DNA of 64,000 nucleotides from Xestospongia bergquistia. Its lineage: Eukaryota > Porifera > Demospongiae > Haplosclerida > Petrosiidae. The stretch lies in assembly GCA_963965975.1 (NCBI GenBank), contig OZ014416.1, forward strand, positions 7,750,001 through 7,814,000, given 5' to 3'. This document shows, in pieces, positions 54,078 through 64,000 of this stretch. The notes below the pieces were generated by a model. The model ran no database searches, was not told where the DNA came from, and was given only the letters and a program-made list of their open reading frames with translations. The translations under genes were made by a program, and so were the position numbers. Each line of letters begins with the position of its first letter. Within the stretch, counting starts at the first letter, position 1.

Positions 54078-54567
54078 ATGCCAGTGACACGAGGTAAATA
54101 GACAAGAGTTATTATTTTATTTTTTCTTATTATATAGGTTATGCTATTCAAATTGTAAACAACACTGCTGATCAGGCTCAAATTCAAGCACTCACACTGC
54201 TCTATGGAGGAAAGTGGCAACCACGTTTACCCTCTCTCTTGTCTGGCCAGGGAGGAGGAGCACTTGGAGAGGTACATAATATATTGTGTAAGCAAATGTA
54301 GTTTATTGAAACAATTTGTAGGCTTATGGATCTGACTTAGTTGCTGGCTCATTTACTATTCTACTTCCTAGTGTGATCTTCTGGTGTTCATTTGGATATA
54401 ACATTATATCAGGTGCTTATTTTTGGTACTATAAGACAGGAGCAAACGTCGACAATTATGACATTAACCCTAAACCTGTTGCTACCACTCATGGAACAAC
54501 AGCTACTGTAAACATTAATATTGTGTCTACAAAGAAGAAGGATGACGAGAAGAAAGAGAAAAAGTAA
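54078..54567 (+). CDS. Cluster gene 1 (type A), small HGTTATV-family protein
   Basis: Exons are 54078-54093, 54138-54271 and 54322-54567, 396 nt for 131 residues. The first exon is only 16 nt (MPVTR plus one base). Exon 2 encodes GYAIQIVNNTADQAQIQALT and PRLPSLLSGQGGGALGE. Exon 3 encodes AYGSDLVAGSFTILLPSVIF, WCSFGYNIISGAYFWYY and HGTTATVNINIV, and then a Lys/Glu-rich tail unique to this copy (TKKKDDEKKEKK). Alternating hydrophobic residues suggest an all-beta protein. There is no signal peptide and no membrane helix. I do not recognise the family. The layout (N-terminal strand with NNT, GSFTI, a Trp/Cys strand, Gly-Thr strand at the end) is loosely like aegerolysin or actinoporin-type beta-sandwich lipid binders, offered only as a guess. 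Confidence 0.75.
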
Positions 54568-55515
54568 AGTTGGGATAAAATTCAAGCAGCTAGAATAAAG
54601 AATCAAGTTATAACTGAATAGTTTGTAGTTTATATAGTTTTATTACTTTTCCAAAGAGTTTTATTTTTATTTTCATTATTTGATATAAATATGATCTCTA
54701 TCTATAAAATCTTTTTTTAATAAAAATTATTCATTTTTTAGAAGTATATAACTTAATTTTGAATATGCAATACATGATACAACATATTCCTTATTACTAA
54801 AACTAGGAATATGTCCGAAAGTTTAAATCATCGTTATTTGCACTGCATTAATATTAAATGCATTTGCCAAAAGATATTCTATGTACAAGAAACTAAATGG
54901 TTCAAACGTCACCTTATTTGCTAAGATTAGCATCACAAGTACTAAGTTAGTAATGATATCCTAGTGATTAGGCAATGTGGAAATACAAAATTATAAGATT
55001 TCAGGAATCAGAGTTCACATATATTATAAAAGGTGCAATCACTCTCCGTACAAACATCAATAAATATACCTATAAACAGCACTGCTTGACAATAACTGTA
55101 CCTTTCTGATGGTATAGTTACTATGGTATACCTACCTATACCTAACTGTACCTTTCTATATATAGAAATACTCAATTAAGTTGCATGTAAACATATCAAC
55201 TCATATTGACACATACTTTATTTTCTTGTGAAGCTCTAAGTGGCATTATTTCTCAGAAGTGTTTAAGCTATCAATTTACTTATAATTAACTTATACAGAT
55301 TTCAATGGATTCTGTGATCTATCAAATGATTTTATAAAGACTTATATGAAATTCTGAGAATTAACTGTAAATTTTAACATGTCTTAGTTATCTCAAAACA
55401 TTTCTTGGAAATACAGCTTTATGGAATGCATATCAGCATAGAAACCTGTTAAAACAACAGCAACAAGTTGAACTTGTTAAAGTTTAAAGGATTCAGGTTA
55501 GAACTTGAAAGGTTT
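54568..55515. other. Intergenic spacer within the cluster
   Basis: No gene seen. The last ~300 bp resemble the region before gene 7 (63560-63830), including ATGGATTCTGTG and GTTTAAAGGATTC. Confidence 0.5.
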
Positions 55516-55542
55516 ATTTCCTTAGTGTAGTTGCTATAAAAG
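55516..55542 (+). promoter_or_regulatory. ETS-like site plus TATA box, cluster gene 2
   Basis: ATTTCCTT (55516-55523) and TATAAAAG (55535-55542) are separated by 11 bp, with the ATG 78 bp further on. Confidence 0.6.
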
Positions 55543-55620
55543 GACCTCTCCACTGAAAACCTAGTCCATGTCTCTAACTCAAATTTATTTATTAAGTCAA
55601 TTCTTAAGAAATTATTAACA

Positions 55621-56095
55621 ATGCCTATATATCGAGGTTAGAGGTCTCGTCTATGATAGTCTTTTTAATAACCATATCATTGTACAGGTTATGTTATTCA
55701 AGTCACAAACAATACTCCTGATATGGCAGAAATTAGAGATTTGAGAGTGCAATCTGGAGGATGGTGGCAGCCACGATTACCTATGCTCTTGTCTGGTCAA
55801 GGAGGTGCAGCATATGGAGAGGTATAATATAGAAAATATTGTCTTTAATAAATAAATATATTACAATTAACAGGCTTATGGAAGTGAGAGCGTCAGTGGT
55901 TCATTTACAATTCTCTTGCCAACTGTTAAGTTTTTGTGTGATTTTTCCTACAGTCTTGACTCTGGTGCCACATTTAACTACACTGTAGAAGGAAAGAATG
56001 ACAAGAACTATGCCCTTGAACCTCCACCTTACTATTCAAGTCATGGAACAACAGCTACTGTTGGTATCAACATTGTTGATCCACAGACCAAATGA
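55621..56095 (+). CDS. Cluster gene 2 (type B), small HGTTATV-family protein
   Basis: Exons are 55621-55636, 55688-55821 and 55874-56095, 372 nt for 123 residues. It begins MPIYRGYVIQVTNNTPDMAE. Exon 2 ends with GGWWQPRLPMLLSGQGGAAY. Exon 3 has GSESVSGSFTILLPTVKFLC, DFSYSLDSGATFNYT and SSHGTTATVGINIVDPQTK-stop. Exons 2 and 3 are nearly identical to those of gene 5 (60577-61049), whereas exon 1 differs (MPIYR versus MSNIIR). One cysteine is present. Same exon phases as gene 1. Function unknown. Confidence 0.75.
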
Positions 56096-57540
56096 ACAAT
56101 TGAAAAGTTGATTATGAACATCAAAACCATTTTTTTATTAATTTGAAGCTTTTGTAGGTCATTTTGCAATATCCTTTAATTTTTCTCGTAATTATTTTTA
56201 TCAATATTTTATATTTTCTAAAATTTTGACTAACCATATATGGGAGATCATAAATGATATGCTATAATAATTATTGTCTAAGTGTTCCAGACAGACATGC
56301 TCATAACATTGTAAAACATTAACTAATATTGTTAAAAGAACTGTCATTATAACACCATAATTTAATACTATCATAACAACACATTTATTGATTGAGTTTC
56401 TTTATTAGTGTTACAATTGTTATTACTCAATTAATTGCATAATTTAATGCTGAAATAATTGTCTATTAAAAGTAAGTATATGTAATATGAGAATGATCAA
56501 ATAAGTTTAAAATTGAGTAATCAATCTGACATAGATTAGTTAGTATGTGTTTTTTTCTTCTATATATCATTTTGCTGACTATGAGATTTAATAATGTAAA
56601 ACTACCTGATCATTTTAATTTTGAGAAAGAATGTTACATAATTTCTAATAATTTGTAATGACGATGAACCATAGCAACATGACATCACATGACAAGGTGT
56701 TTTGTTTGTCTGTGTATGTTTTGTTTTAATCTCACACGACTTCATTTTCTTGGAATCAAATCTACTCATATACAGAAACCTTATCCACTTTCACTGCATC
56801 ACTATAGCCAATCAAATTCAAGCAGTTTGCATTCTTGACTTAATTATAATTAACAAGTTTAAGTCTTCAGACTTCTAGGAATTGTTTATAGCTTTAACGT
56901 TCAGTTGGTACCTATTAATTTCTATTATGAACACATACATTAACACATCTGTCAGACAGTAATGTCATTACAATTTATTTAATATTCCCAGAAATATATA
57001 TCAATTACATGGGTTTCTAATTAGTGAGGTGAAAGCTTGCCAAGAGAATTAGCAAACATGATATCGTCCTATAATCTAATAATGTAGGGGTGTGTCATAA
57101 TAATTTACAATATATTCTAACAGTAGGTTTGCATGATATTGTCTTAATCATGTTGTATAGTATATATTACAAATACATTGTTATAGTGGATTGTTTAAAT
57201 TTAAGATCCTAATTAGATGTGTGTTATTAAAAGTAATTTTAATATTGCCCTATTTAGATTGCAGCAACTTGAACAATATTGTCAATGGCAATATCTATCA
57301 GTTGTATAATTTGTTCTACTATGTACACCCACTCCTAACAACACTCCAAAAAATCACAAGTTATAATAAGTATTAAGTTAATTGCATTTTAACAACTTTT
57401 GAATCTCTCTAAAATTGAATAAATATAACTATCATTAAATATCATACTGAATGTAATTTTCCAAGAATATCTACTGCATCTTTATAGATTCTATGTAATG
57501 TCTGCAAGTAATTGACTTAACAAATGTACTTGAAAGGTTT
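56096..57540. other. Intergenic spacer within the cluster
   Basis: No gene seen. A block at 56870-56920 (TTCTAGGAATTGTTTATA) recurs at 61835-61860, before the other type C gene. Confidence 0.5.
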
Positions 57541-57566
57541 ACATCCTGTCTGTGATAGTATAAAAG
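57541..57566 (+). promoter_or_regulatory. ETS-like site plus TATA box, cluster gene 3
   Basis: ACATCCTG (57541-57548, worn) and TATAAAAG (57559-57566) are 10 bp apart, with the ATG 80 bp after the TATA box. Confidence 0.55.
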
Positions 57567-57646
57567 CACTGTCATTGAATGTCATAGTTTAGTCCATCCT
57601 TCAATATCTATCATATCCTATCTCCATTCAAGACAAAATTCCAGTC

Positions 57647-58109
57647 ATGACAATTTTAGGTGAGTATATCAAGACACATTTATATATACCAATTGTCTTT
57701 TTTATTCAGCTTTTTGTATTGAAATCACAAACAACACTCCTGATATGGCAGAAATCAAAGAGATACAAGTAGATTGTGGAGGATGGTGGAGCCCACGTCT
57801 ACCTTGTCTCTTGTCTGGTCAAGGAGGTGCAGCATTTGGAGAGGTATATAATATATTACATGTAACAAATCTCCTGTATTAATCCACATGCAGGCTTATA
57901 ACAATGACAGTATAAGAGGTTCATTTGTGCTTTGCCTGCCAACTGTAAGATTTGTGTGCTGGTTCTCCTATAATTACGAATGTGGTGCACACTTTCATTA
58001 TGAAAGGGAAGGATCAGATGTTAAGAATTATGTCTTTACTCCAAAGCCTAAAGCTGTCAGTCATGGAACAACAGCCACTGTGAGCATCAATATTGTTGAT
58101 CCTCAGTGA
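57647..58109 (+). CDS. Cluster gene 3 (type C), small HGTTATV-family protein
   Basis: Exons are 57647-57659 (13 nt, MTIL plus one base), 57710-57843 and 57894-58109, 363 nt for 120 residues. Exon 2 reads AFCIEITNNTPDMAEIKEIQ, then GGWWSPRLPCLLSGQGGAAF. Exon 3 reads YNNDSIRGSFVLCLPTVRFV, CWFSYNYECGAHFHYE, HGTTATVSINIVDPQ-stop. It is richer in cysteine than types A and B (six, including C before IEITNN and CGAHF). The enrichment is shared with gene 6, suggesting a type-specific property. Function unknown. Confidence 0.75.
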
Positions 58110-58846
58110 GAAACTGACTTTAACATTTGACTCAAATATATAATGTAGCTAGTAAAAATTTTAGTTTTTATAGACATTTTTTATCAGTTGTCATGTGCTT
58201 CCTTTTTTAATAATAAAATATAATTTGATCAATAAACAATGTCAAGATTTCATTTAATTCAAAAGTAACTCTCTTCATTGCATTATATGACAGCAGTGAA
58301 CAGACAGACATATATATAAATTTCTTTATATATGAGAGTCTACAGCCCAGCCTTAAACATCTTAGAAATCTATTTGCACAATACATTATTATTGAAGTAT
58401 ATATTGACATTGTTGACTACAGCATATAACACAATTACTAAAATTATAACAAACTTTAAATCTACAGCAATAGTAGATGACACTTCTTTCATTATTTACT
58501 TAATAAAATTGTGTGAATAAGAAATTGTAAGTAATACAGGAAATTCAATAATCATCAACAGGTATGTAAAGGTGATAAAACACCCACTCTAATTATTTCA
58601 ATCCATACTTGAGCTCTTTCTTGGGTCACTGAATATAACATGATCACTATGTTAATATTATTCTTAATTAAGTAATAACGACAACATTTCTCATAATTCA
58701 TTCAATTTCTAGGAACTAGTAATTCTTAGAAAACATCATATCAACAATACAATTCAATTATTAACGTAGTTATACATACATACATACTAATAGAGGACAT
58801 TATATAAGAAGCTGTAAAACTTTTTGCGACCAGACAAAATGGGTTC
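58110..58846. other. Intergenic spacer within the cluster
   Basis: No gene seen; short open frames on both strands lack support from the paralogous spacer. Confidence 0.5.
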
Positions 58847-58878
58847 ACTTCCTTCATACACAGACTATGTATATATAG
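58847..58878 (+). promoter_or_regulatory. ETS-like site plus TATA box, cluster gene 4
   Basis: ACTTCCTT (58847-58854) and TATATATAG (58870-58878). The gap of 15 bp is the longest in the set. Confidence 0.55.
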
Positions 58879-58964
58879 GGCCACTCTAGTCACAAAAATT
58901 AGAACTATATTTTATTATATAGATTATTCTGACAGAGCCTTAACCAACACAGCTGAAAGATAGT

Positions 58965-59441
58965 ATGCCAGTAACACGAGGTGAGTGACTCCTGACAAAT
59001 AAGTTAGAATGTTAAATTGTCTCATATTGTATTGTAATAGGTTATTGTTTTCAAATTGTGAACAACACAGCAAGTCAAGCTGAAATCAACTCAATAGTTA
59101 TAGTCAATGGAGAATGGCGTCCACGTTTACCCTCTCTCTTGTCTGCTCAAGGAGGTGCAGCAATTGGAGAGGTACATAATATATCTTATAATGCCTAAAT
59201 AAACATATATATATTGCAGGCTTATGGGGTTGAATGGTTTGGCGGCAGTTTTACTGTTGATTTACCAGGTGTGGCTTTTTGGTGTGCTTATGGTATAAGT
59301 ACTGCATTTGGTCCTTACTTCTCATATGGTAAATCAGGACCAAATAAAGATGAATACGATTTTGACCCAAAACCTGTTGCTACCAATCATGGAACAACAG
59401 CTACTGTAACTTTGAATTTGGTCGCTATAAAGAAAAACTAG
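58965..59441 (+). CDS. Cluster gene 4 (type A), small HGTTATV-family protein
   Basis: Exons are 58965-58980, 59041-59171 and 59220-59441, 369 nt for 122 residues. Exon 1 encodes the same MPVTR as gene 1. Exon 2 reads GYCFQIVNNTASQAEINSIV, then GEWRPRLPSLLSAQGGAAIG, one codon shorter than the other copies. Exon 3 reads YGVEWFGGSFTVDLPGVAFW, CAYGISTAFGPYFSYGKSG, HGTTATVTLNLVAIKKN-stop. It lacks the long Lys-rich tail of gene 1. This pair is the most diverged of the three pairs. Confidence 0.75.
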
Positions 59442-60461
59442 AGAAAGAGTTATATAACAAGTAGAGAACAGTGACTCATATTTACCTTTAACATTTCATT
59501 TCTAACAATAACAATTTTTATAATAAATACTTTTAATGATGAGAATTCAAATGTTTTTAAAAAATTAAAATACACTATTAAATGAGAGGAGGGGGACTTC
59601 TCATTCTCACAAGCAAAAATCATTTGAGTAACAGGTTTGGCTCATAAAAAACTACATAGTCATCAATCTATTCTTCATTGCTATATAAATATTAATGTAT
59701 CATAAAGTGACACTATTGTTTTGGTCAGGTTATATCTGAGAATTTTGATAAAACATTACACAAAATCCATTACAATTAATTAGTAGAAAGAAATTAAATC
59801 ATTCAATACTTTATTTGAAAACAGTTCTCTTCTTTCATTATGTACAATTATTGAAGATAACTTCCTTTTACCTATATAGGCAATTACCAAACTAGCTAAG
59901 ACAAGTTAGTTAATACAAGAGGATTTCCCTGACATATATATTTGTAATAAAGTATGTTATTAAAAACTTGTCCTATATAGTAATATTAATGTTTTGTGGT
60001 ATAGTTTTTACATAAGTAAGAATAAACTACATGTACAATTAACTCTATAGTAAATGAGTCATTAGTTACTGTACAAGATAAACTTAGCTCTGATTGACAC
60101 AAAAATTTGGATCACACATGCATGTATGTAAATAGATATTATGTTATACCATAAAGAGTAAAGAAGCTCTCTATATGACATGGTTTCTCAGAATTGTATA
60201 TGTTTTAGGTATCACCTTAACTACATTAACTTATGAATGGATTCTGTGATATGTGATATGTCTTAGTATTATTATGAAAGTAAATTTACAAATACCGTCT
60301 AAATTCTCAGAACTTCCAAGTGTGTACATAAATATTAATTGAGTAAGTTGATGCTGCCTATAAGGGAAAATATTTCTTGGAATTCAGCCATAGAAAAGAC
60401 TGATTGAGTTATAGAAGCTCTGATAAGCTGATAAATTTAAAGGTTTCCATGTGACATCATA
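59442..60461. other. Intergenic spacer within the cluster
   Basis: No gene seen. 60180-60460 resembles the upstream regions of genes 2 and 7. Confidence 0.5.
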
Positions 60462-60488
60462 ACTTCCTGTCTATGTAAACTATAAAAG
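60462..60488 (+). promoter_or_regulatory. ETS-like site plus TATA box, cluster gene 5
   Basis: ACTTCCTG (60462-60469) and TATAAAAG (60481-60488) are 11 bp apart, with the ATG 88 bp after the TATA box. Confidence 0.6.
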
Positions 60489-60576
60489 CACCATTCAAAA
60501 GCTCATAGCTCTATCAAGATCTCACTTGAATCAACTTACTTGTCAGATATACTTTTCCAAGATAACCAATCAAACT

Positions 60577-61049
60577 ATGTCTAACATCATTCGAGGTATG
60601 TGTTTATTGTAAATGTAGTGTGCATTAAGTACACGTTGTAGGCTACGTTATTCAAATCACAAACAATACTCCTGATATGGCAGAAATTAGAGATTTGAGA
60701 GTGCAGTCTGGAGGATGGTGGCAACCACGATTACCCATGCTCTTGTCTGGTCAGGGAGGTGCAGCATATGGAGAGGTATAATATAGAAAATACTGTCTTT
60801 AACAAATAAACATGTTACAATTTACAGGCTTATGGAAGTGAGAGTGTTAGTGGTTCATTTACAATTCTCTTGCCAACTGTGAAGTTTTTGTGCGATTTTT
60901 CCTACAATCTCGACTCTGGTGCCACATTCAACTACACTCCTGAAGGAAGTAATGACAAGAATTATGCCCTTGAACCTCCACCTTACTATTCAAGTCATGG
61001 AACAACAGCTACTGTTGGTATCAACATTGTTGATCCACAGACCAAATGA
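60577..61049 (+). CDS. Cluster gene 5 (type B), small HGTTATV-family protein
   Basis: Exons are 60577-60595 (19 nt, MSNIIR plus one base), 60642-60775 and 60828-61049, 375 nt for 124 residues. Apart from exon 1, the coding sequence and even intron 2 are nearly identical to gene 2, with a few changes such as YVIQIT for YVIQVT and NYTPEGSNDKNY for NYTVEGKNDKNY. This is the closest pair in the cluster and dates the block duplication, or reflects gene conversion. Confidence 0.75.
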
Positions 61050-62104
61050 GAATTAATGAAATGACACTGCAATTTGGAACTTCATTTTATTAATACAAAT
61101 ACCTTTTATTGTTTTTTTTAGTTTTTAAGATTTTTTGGTAGCAGTTTTATTATAGTTTGGTAATACTTTTTATCAATATAAATTTTGAGTTTCCAAAAAA
61201 TTGATCTTTTCAAGATCTTACTCTGAATAAATTGCTCTAAACAACTTACTCTGAATATATTGGGATTATAAAAGAATCATTGAATAAATGGCTAAGTATG
61301 AAACTCAGGAACCATAATGTCTATAAATGATATTATCACTGTAATCAATATTACAGTATAACGTTTATCCAATTATAATAAAAGTTATAAATGTACTAAA
61401 AGCAGTCTTATCTAACAATCTAATTTCTATGACAACAACTAAGGTATTATTATATATGATGGCATCTTCTAAGAAATATATCTATTTTAGAATGAGTACA
61501 TGTTGACTTGATAGATTATACTAATAGACTGTCTAGTTTTCCTCTAATAATTGCGAGCCATAGTTGCATTTGATTGATTAAAAACTGACTTCTGATATTT
61601 TGATTGTAATAAATCTTAAGTTAACTAATTATATTTACTTTTCTTATCTTTATGAAGCTAGTATCAAATGAGTTCTAAGAATTGTTTATAGTGTAGGTCC
61701 ATAGCAATATAAAGGCTTTATTGGAATTTTGTTTGTGAATTTATAAGTATATGAGATTATTTTTAACCTAATTATGTACACAACCCTTATCACACCTGCT
61801 AACAATGCTAATTAGATCTGAAGACCTGGATGATTTCTAGGAATTGTTTATACATTTAAAGGAGTCCAGCTGACACTTCGGAAATTATCGTCCTCAACTT
61901 TCCTGTCATTCATAGAAATGCTACTAACACAATTAAAAAGGTGAGTACAAAATTGATATTCTTAGAAATATTTACTTGCAGTTTATAATATCCACACAGA
62001 TACCTTAAAATTCCTAATAATGTCAAACAAAACATTAGTAATTTAAGTTATACAGGTTCAGATCTAAGTCAGTAATTGAATTAAGAGCTGTACTTTTAAG
62101 GTTA
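61050..62104. other. Intergenic spacer within the cluster
   Basis: No gene seen. A second promoter-like stretch at 61858-61920 has no gene behind it. Confidence 0.5.
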
Positions 62105-62131
62105 ACTTCCTTTCAATAGAAGGTATATAAG
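62105..62131 (+). promoter_or_regulatory. ETS-like site plus TATA box, cluster gene 6
   Basis: ACTTCCTT (62105-62112) and TATATAAG (62124-62131) are 11 bp apart, with the ATG 87 bp after the TATA box. Confidence 0.6.
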
Positions 62132-62218
62132 CACATCAACAAATAGCACAAGTTAGTCCATTCAATATCATCTCCTTGTATCACATCTCCATTCAAGAAA
62201 AGATACTAAATCATAACA

Positions 62219-62689
62219 ATGACTATTCTTGGTAAGTTTGATTACAGAAGCATTTATATATTTATCTGTATACCAATGGCCTTTTCCTTTGTGCAGGTTT
62301 TTTAATTGATATCACCAACAACACTCCTGATATGGCAGAAATCCAAGATTTACAATTAGAGTGTCAAGGATGGTGGTCACCACGTCTGCCCTCTCTCTTG
62401 TCTGGTCAAGGAGGTGCAGCATTTGGAGAGGTATATAAGATTATGCTTATAAAAAACCTTTTATTTACATTAGGCTTACGGCAATGACAACGTAAGAGGT
62501 TCATTTCTACTTCGCTTGCCAACTGTAACATTTATGTGCCAATTCTCCTATAATTATGACTGCGGTGCACACTTTCATTATGAAACTGCAGGATCAGATG
62601 TTAAGAATTATCGCCTTGTTCCAAAGCCTGTTGCTTTCAGTCATGGTACTACAGCTACTGTGATCATCAACATTGTTGATCCTCAGTGA
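62219..62689 (+). CDS. Cluster gene 6 (type C), small HGTTATV-family protein
   Basis: Exons are 62219-62231 (13 nt, MTIL plus one base), 62297-62430 and 62474-62689, 363 nt for 120 residues. Exon 2 reads GFLIDITNNTPDMAEIQDLQ, then GWWSPRLPSLLSGQGGAAFG. Exon 3 reads YGNDNVRGSFLLRLPTVTFM, CQFSYNYDCGAHFHYE, HGTTATVIINIVDPQ-stop. Same exon lengths as gene 3. It keeps CGAHFHYE but has fewer cysteines than gene 3. Confidence 0.75.
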
Positions 62690-63827
62690 AAATCTTTTGT
62701 TAACAAGTTGGAACATTGACTAAAATATACATTATAATGTAGTTAGAAATATTTTGAATAGGTTTCTTTTGTCAGTTGTTATAATCTTGATTTTTTTATG
62801 CTAAAACATATTTTTTATCAATAAAATGTTTTAAGTCAAACATTGGCTCAATATTTTACATAGGTCTATGCAAGAGCTTAAGAATATGGTTAGGTTTGTA
62901 ATTAAGACTATATTAATCCACATGCATGACATGAAACCTACAAACAACAACTTGTATCGAGGCATGTGAATCTACAGATATTAATATATCATCACTGAGT
63001 GTAAAAATGATTCCTTTACTATAGTATAGTCATTGTAGAATAAGCTTTGGGAGAGTAGATGTAATTGTTAGAACAAACAATTACAAAATCTAGCAAACTG
63101 TCTAATAAATGTACATAACAAAGTCACTATTGACACAAAGTAGTATATTTTCTCCAAAATATTTTAAGTTATCACTTCTCCATAGATATGGTAACATTAG
63201 AATGGGTATATAAAATATTAACTTGTTATAACAGCCTTTTCATCTTTTTAAAATTAACTAACTGAATTTTCTGACAATTGATTTCATTACACTTGAAATT
63301 AACTAATTTTCATATACTTAGGAAGAAGCCAATGTTACAATAATTCTAAGAATCATTTGGAATGTAGACTCATAGCAACAATAATACGTCTTTAGGAATT
63401 TTGTTTGTGGTTTCAAAGTTACGTAACATAGAATTACAATCATATCATGCTCAGAATCCTTATCTGCTCTCACAACACTAGAAAGTATAGAAGATTGATT
63501 CTGGGAAATAGCTATATTTGGCTTTAACAAACACGATGGTATAAGTGGTGATAAGTTTCTCAGAAATGTTGTCATTTATCACTTAACATTATATATAATT
63601 AACTTATAAAAGTGTTGAATGGATTCTGTGGTTGTTTTAATTAGGACTTGGTTGCAATTGAATTTAAATTTTTAATTTTGTCTGTGGTTATATCAAGTAA
63701 CATAATTAATCTAACAATTTCCAAGAAATGATACTATAAAATGAAGTATAGAAGTATTTGAGAACATCTAGTGCTAATAACAGAAGCTGTTAATGTTTAA
63801 AGGATTCTGTTTGAACTTAAAAGGTTA
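62690..63827. other. Intergenic spacer within the cluster
   Basis: No gene seen. By position a type A gene might be expected next, but the sequence before gene 7 resembles the type B upstream regions. Confidence 0.5.
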
Positions 63828-63854
63828 ACTTCCTCCTTGTGTCAAGTATAAATG
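63828..63854 (+). promoter_or_regulatory. ETS-like site plus TATA box, cluster gene 7
   Basis: ACTTCCTC (63828-63835) and TATAAATG (63847-63854) are 11 bp apart, with the ATG 94 bp after the TATA box. Confidence 0.6.
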
Positions 63855-63948
63855 CATCTCACTCAATCTTATATTTTAGTCTTGATTTCCACTATCAGGT
63901 CAATTAAAATCTATAGTCAACACTGAAGAAGCAAAGAAACCATTAACC

Positions 63949-63964
63949 ATGTCTATAATACGAG
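63949..63964 (+). CDS. Cluster gene 7, first exon only (cut by window end)
   Basis: ATGTCTATAATACGAG followed by GTCAGA gives MSIIR plus one base, the same phase and length class as the other first exons, behind the same ETS/TATA arrangement. The exon peptide and ~300 bp of upstream sequence resemble type B (genes 2 and 5). The rest lies beyond the window. Confidence 0.6.
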
Positions 63965-64000
63965 GTCAGAGACATGTCATATGTTTGTACATGCATTGAC

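Noticed and set aside
54078-62689. Calling the seven-gene cluster a pore-forming toxin family
   Set aside because: The beta-rich look and size are only loosely reminiscent of aegerolysin or actinoporin folds; there is no signal peptide and no diagnostic motif, so the family is left unnamed.

Overview
This is a eukaryotic, animal-type window: AT-rich, with split genes using GT-AG introns, a hAT transposase relic, many small inverted-repeat elements, microsatellites, and several families of tandem gene copies. The gene set (peroxisomal 2-hydroxyacyl-CoA lyase, alpha-arrestins, four-pass membrane proteins, and small lineage-specific proteins with tiny first exons) together with compact introns suggests an early-branching invertebrate. 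A demosponge such as Amphimedon is my best guess, but that is inference and not proof.

Layout. (1) 1-9170: hAT relic, then the last 13 exons of a 2-hydroxyacyl-CoA lyase gene (HACL1) on the + strand, ending in the peroxisomal signal SKL; its introns carry two MITE-like elements, a minisatellite and long CT tracts. (2) 11514-12405: a four-exon, four-pass membrane protein gene (copy A) on the - strand. (3) About 14400-20960: a diverged second copy of the whole 6700-13470 segment, with a dead HACL1 3' half and an intact second membrane-protein gene (copy B). (4) 21304-22403: a broken coiled-coil gene, unrecognised. (5) 23400-48080: an array built from a head-to-head module, membrane protein (-) next to intronless alpha-arrestin (+). 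Three complete modules are present (27049-30425, 31782-35524, 36833-40797), preceded by one whose membrane gene is deleted (23418-25565) and followed by two arrestin-only units that are a recent 2.65 kb tandem duplication. Only one of six arrestin copies (43369-44520) is open over its full length. (6) 48953-52733: two three-exon genes on the - strand of a small WHYVL/SGWG family, with two decayed fragments inside the arrestin array. (7) 54078-63964: seven copies of a three-exon gene for ~120-130 residue proteins that I do not recognise. They fall in the order A-B-C-A-B-C-(B?), each with a matched ETS-like site and TATA box upstream.

The window is therefore a record of local duplication and decay around one conserved housekeeping enzyme. 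The least explained and most interesting parts are the seven-gene cluster with its shared promoter architecture, the arrestin/four-pass modules, and a 259 bp near-perfect palindrome that contains an arrestin promoter and start codon. All gene models come from reading splice sites and reading frames by eye; no alignment or database search was run.
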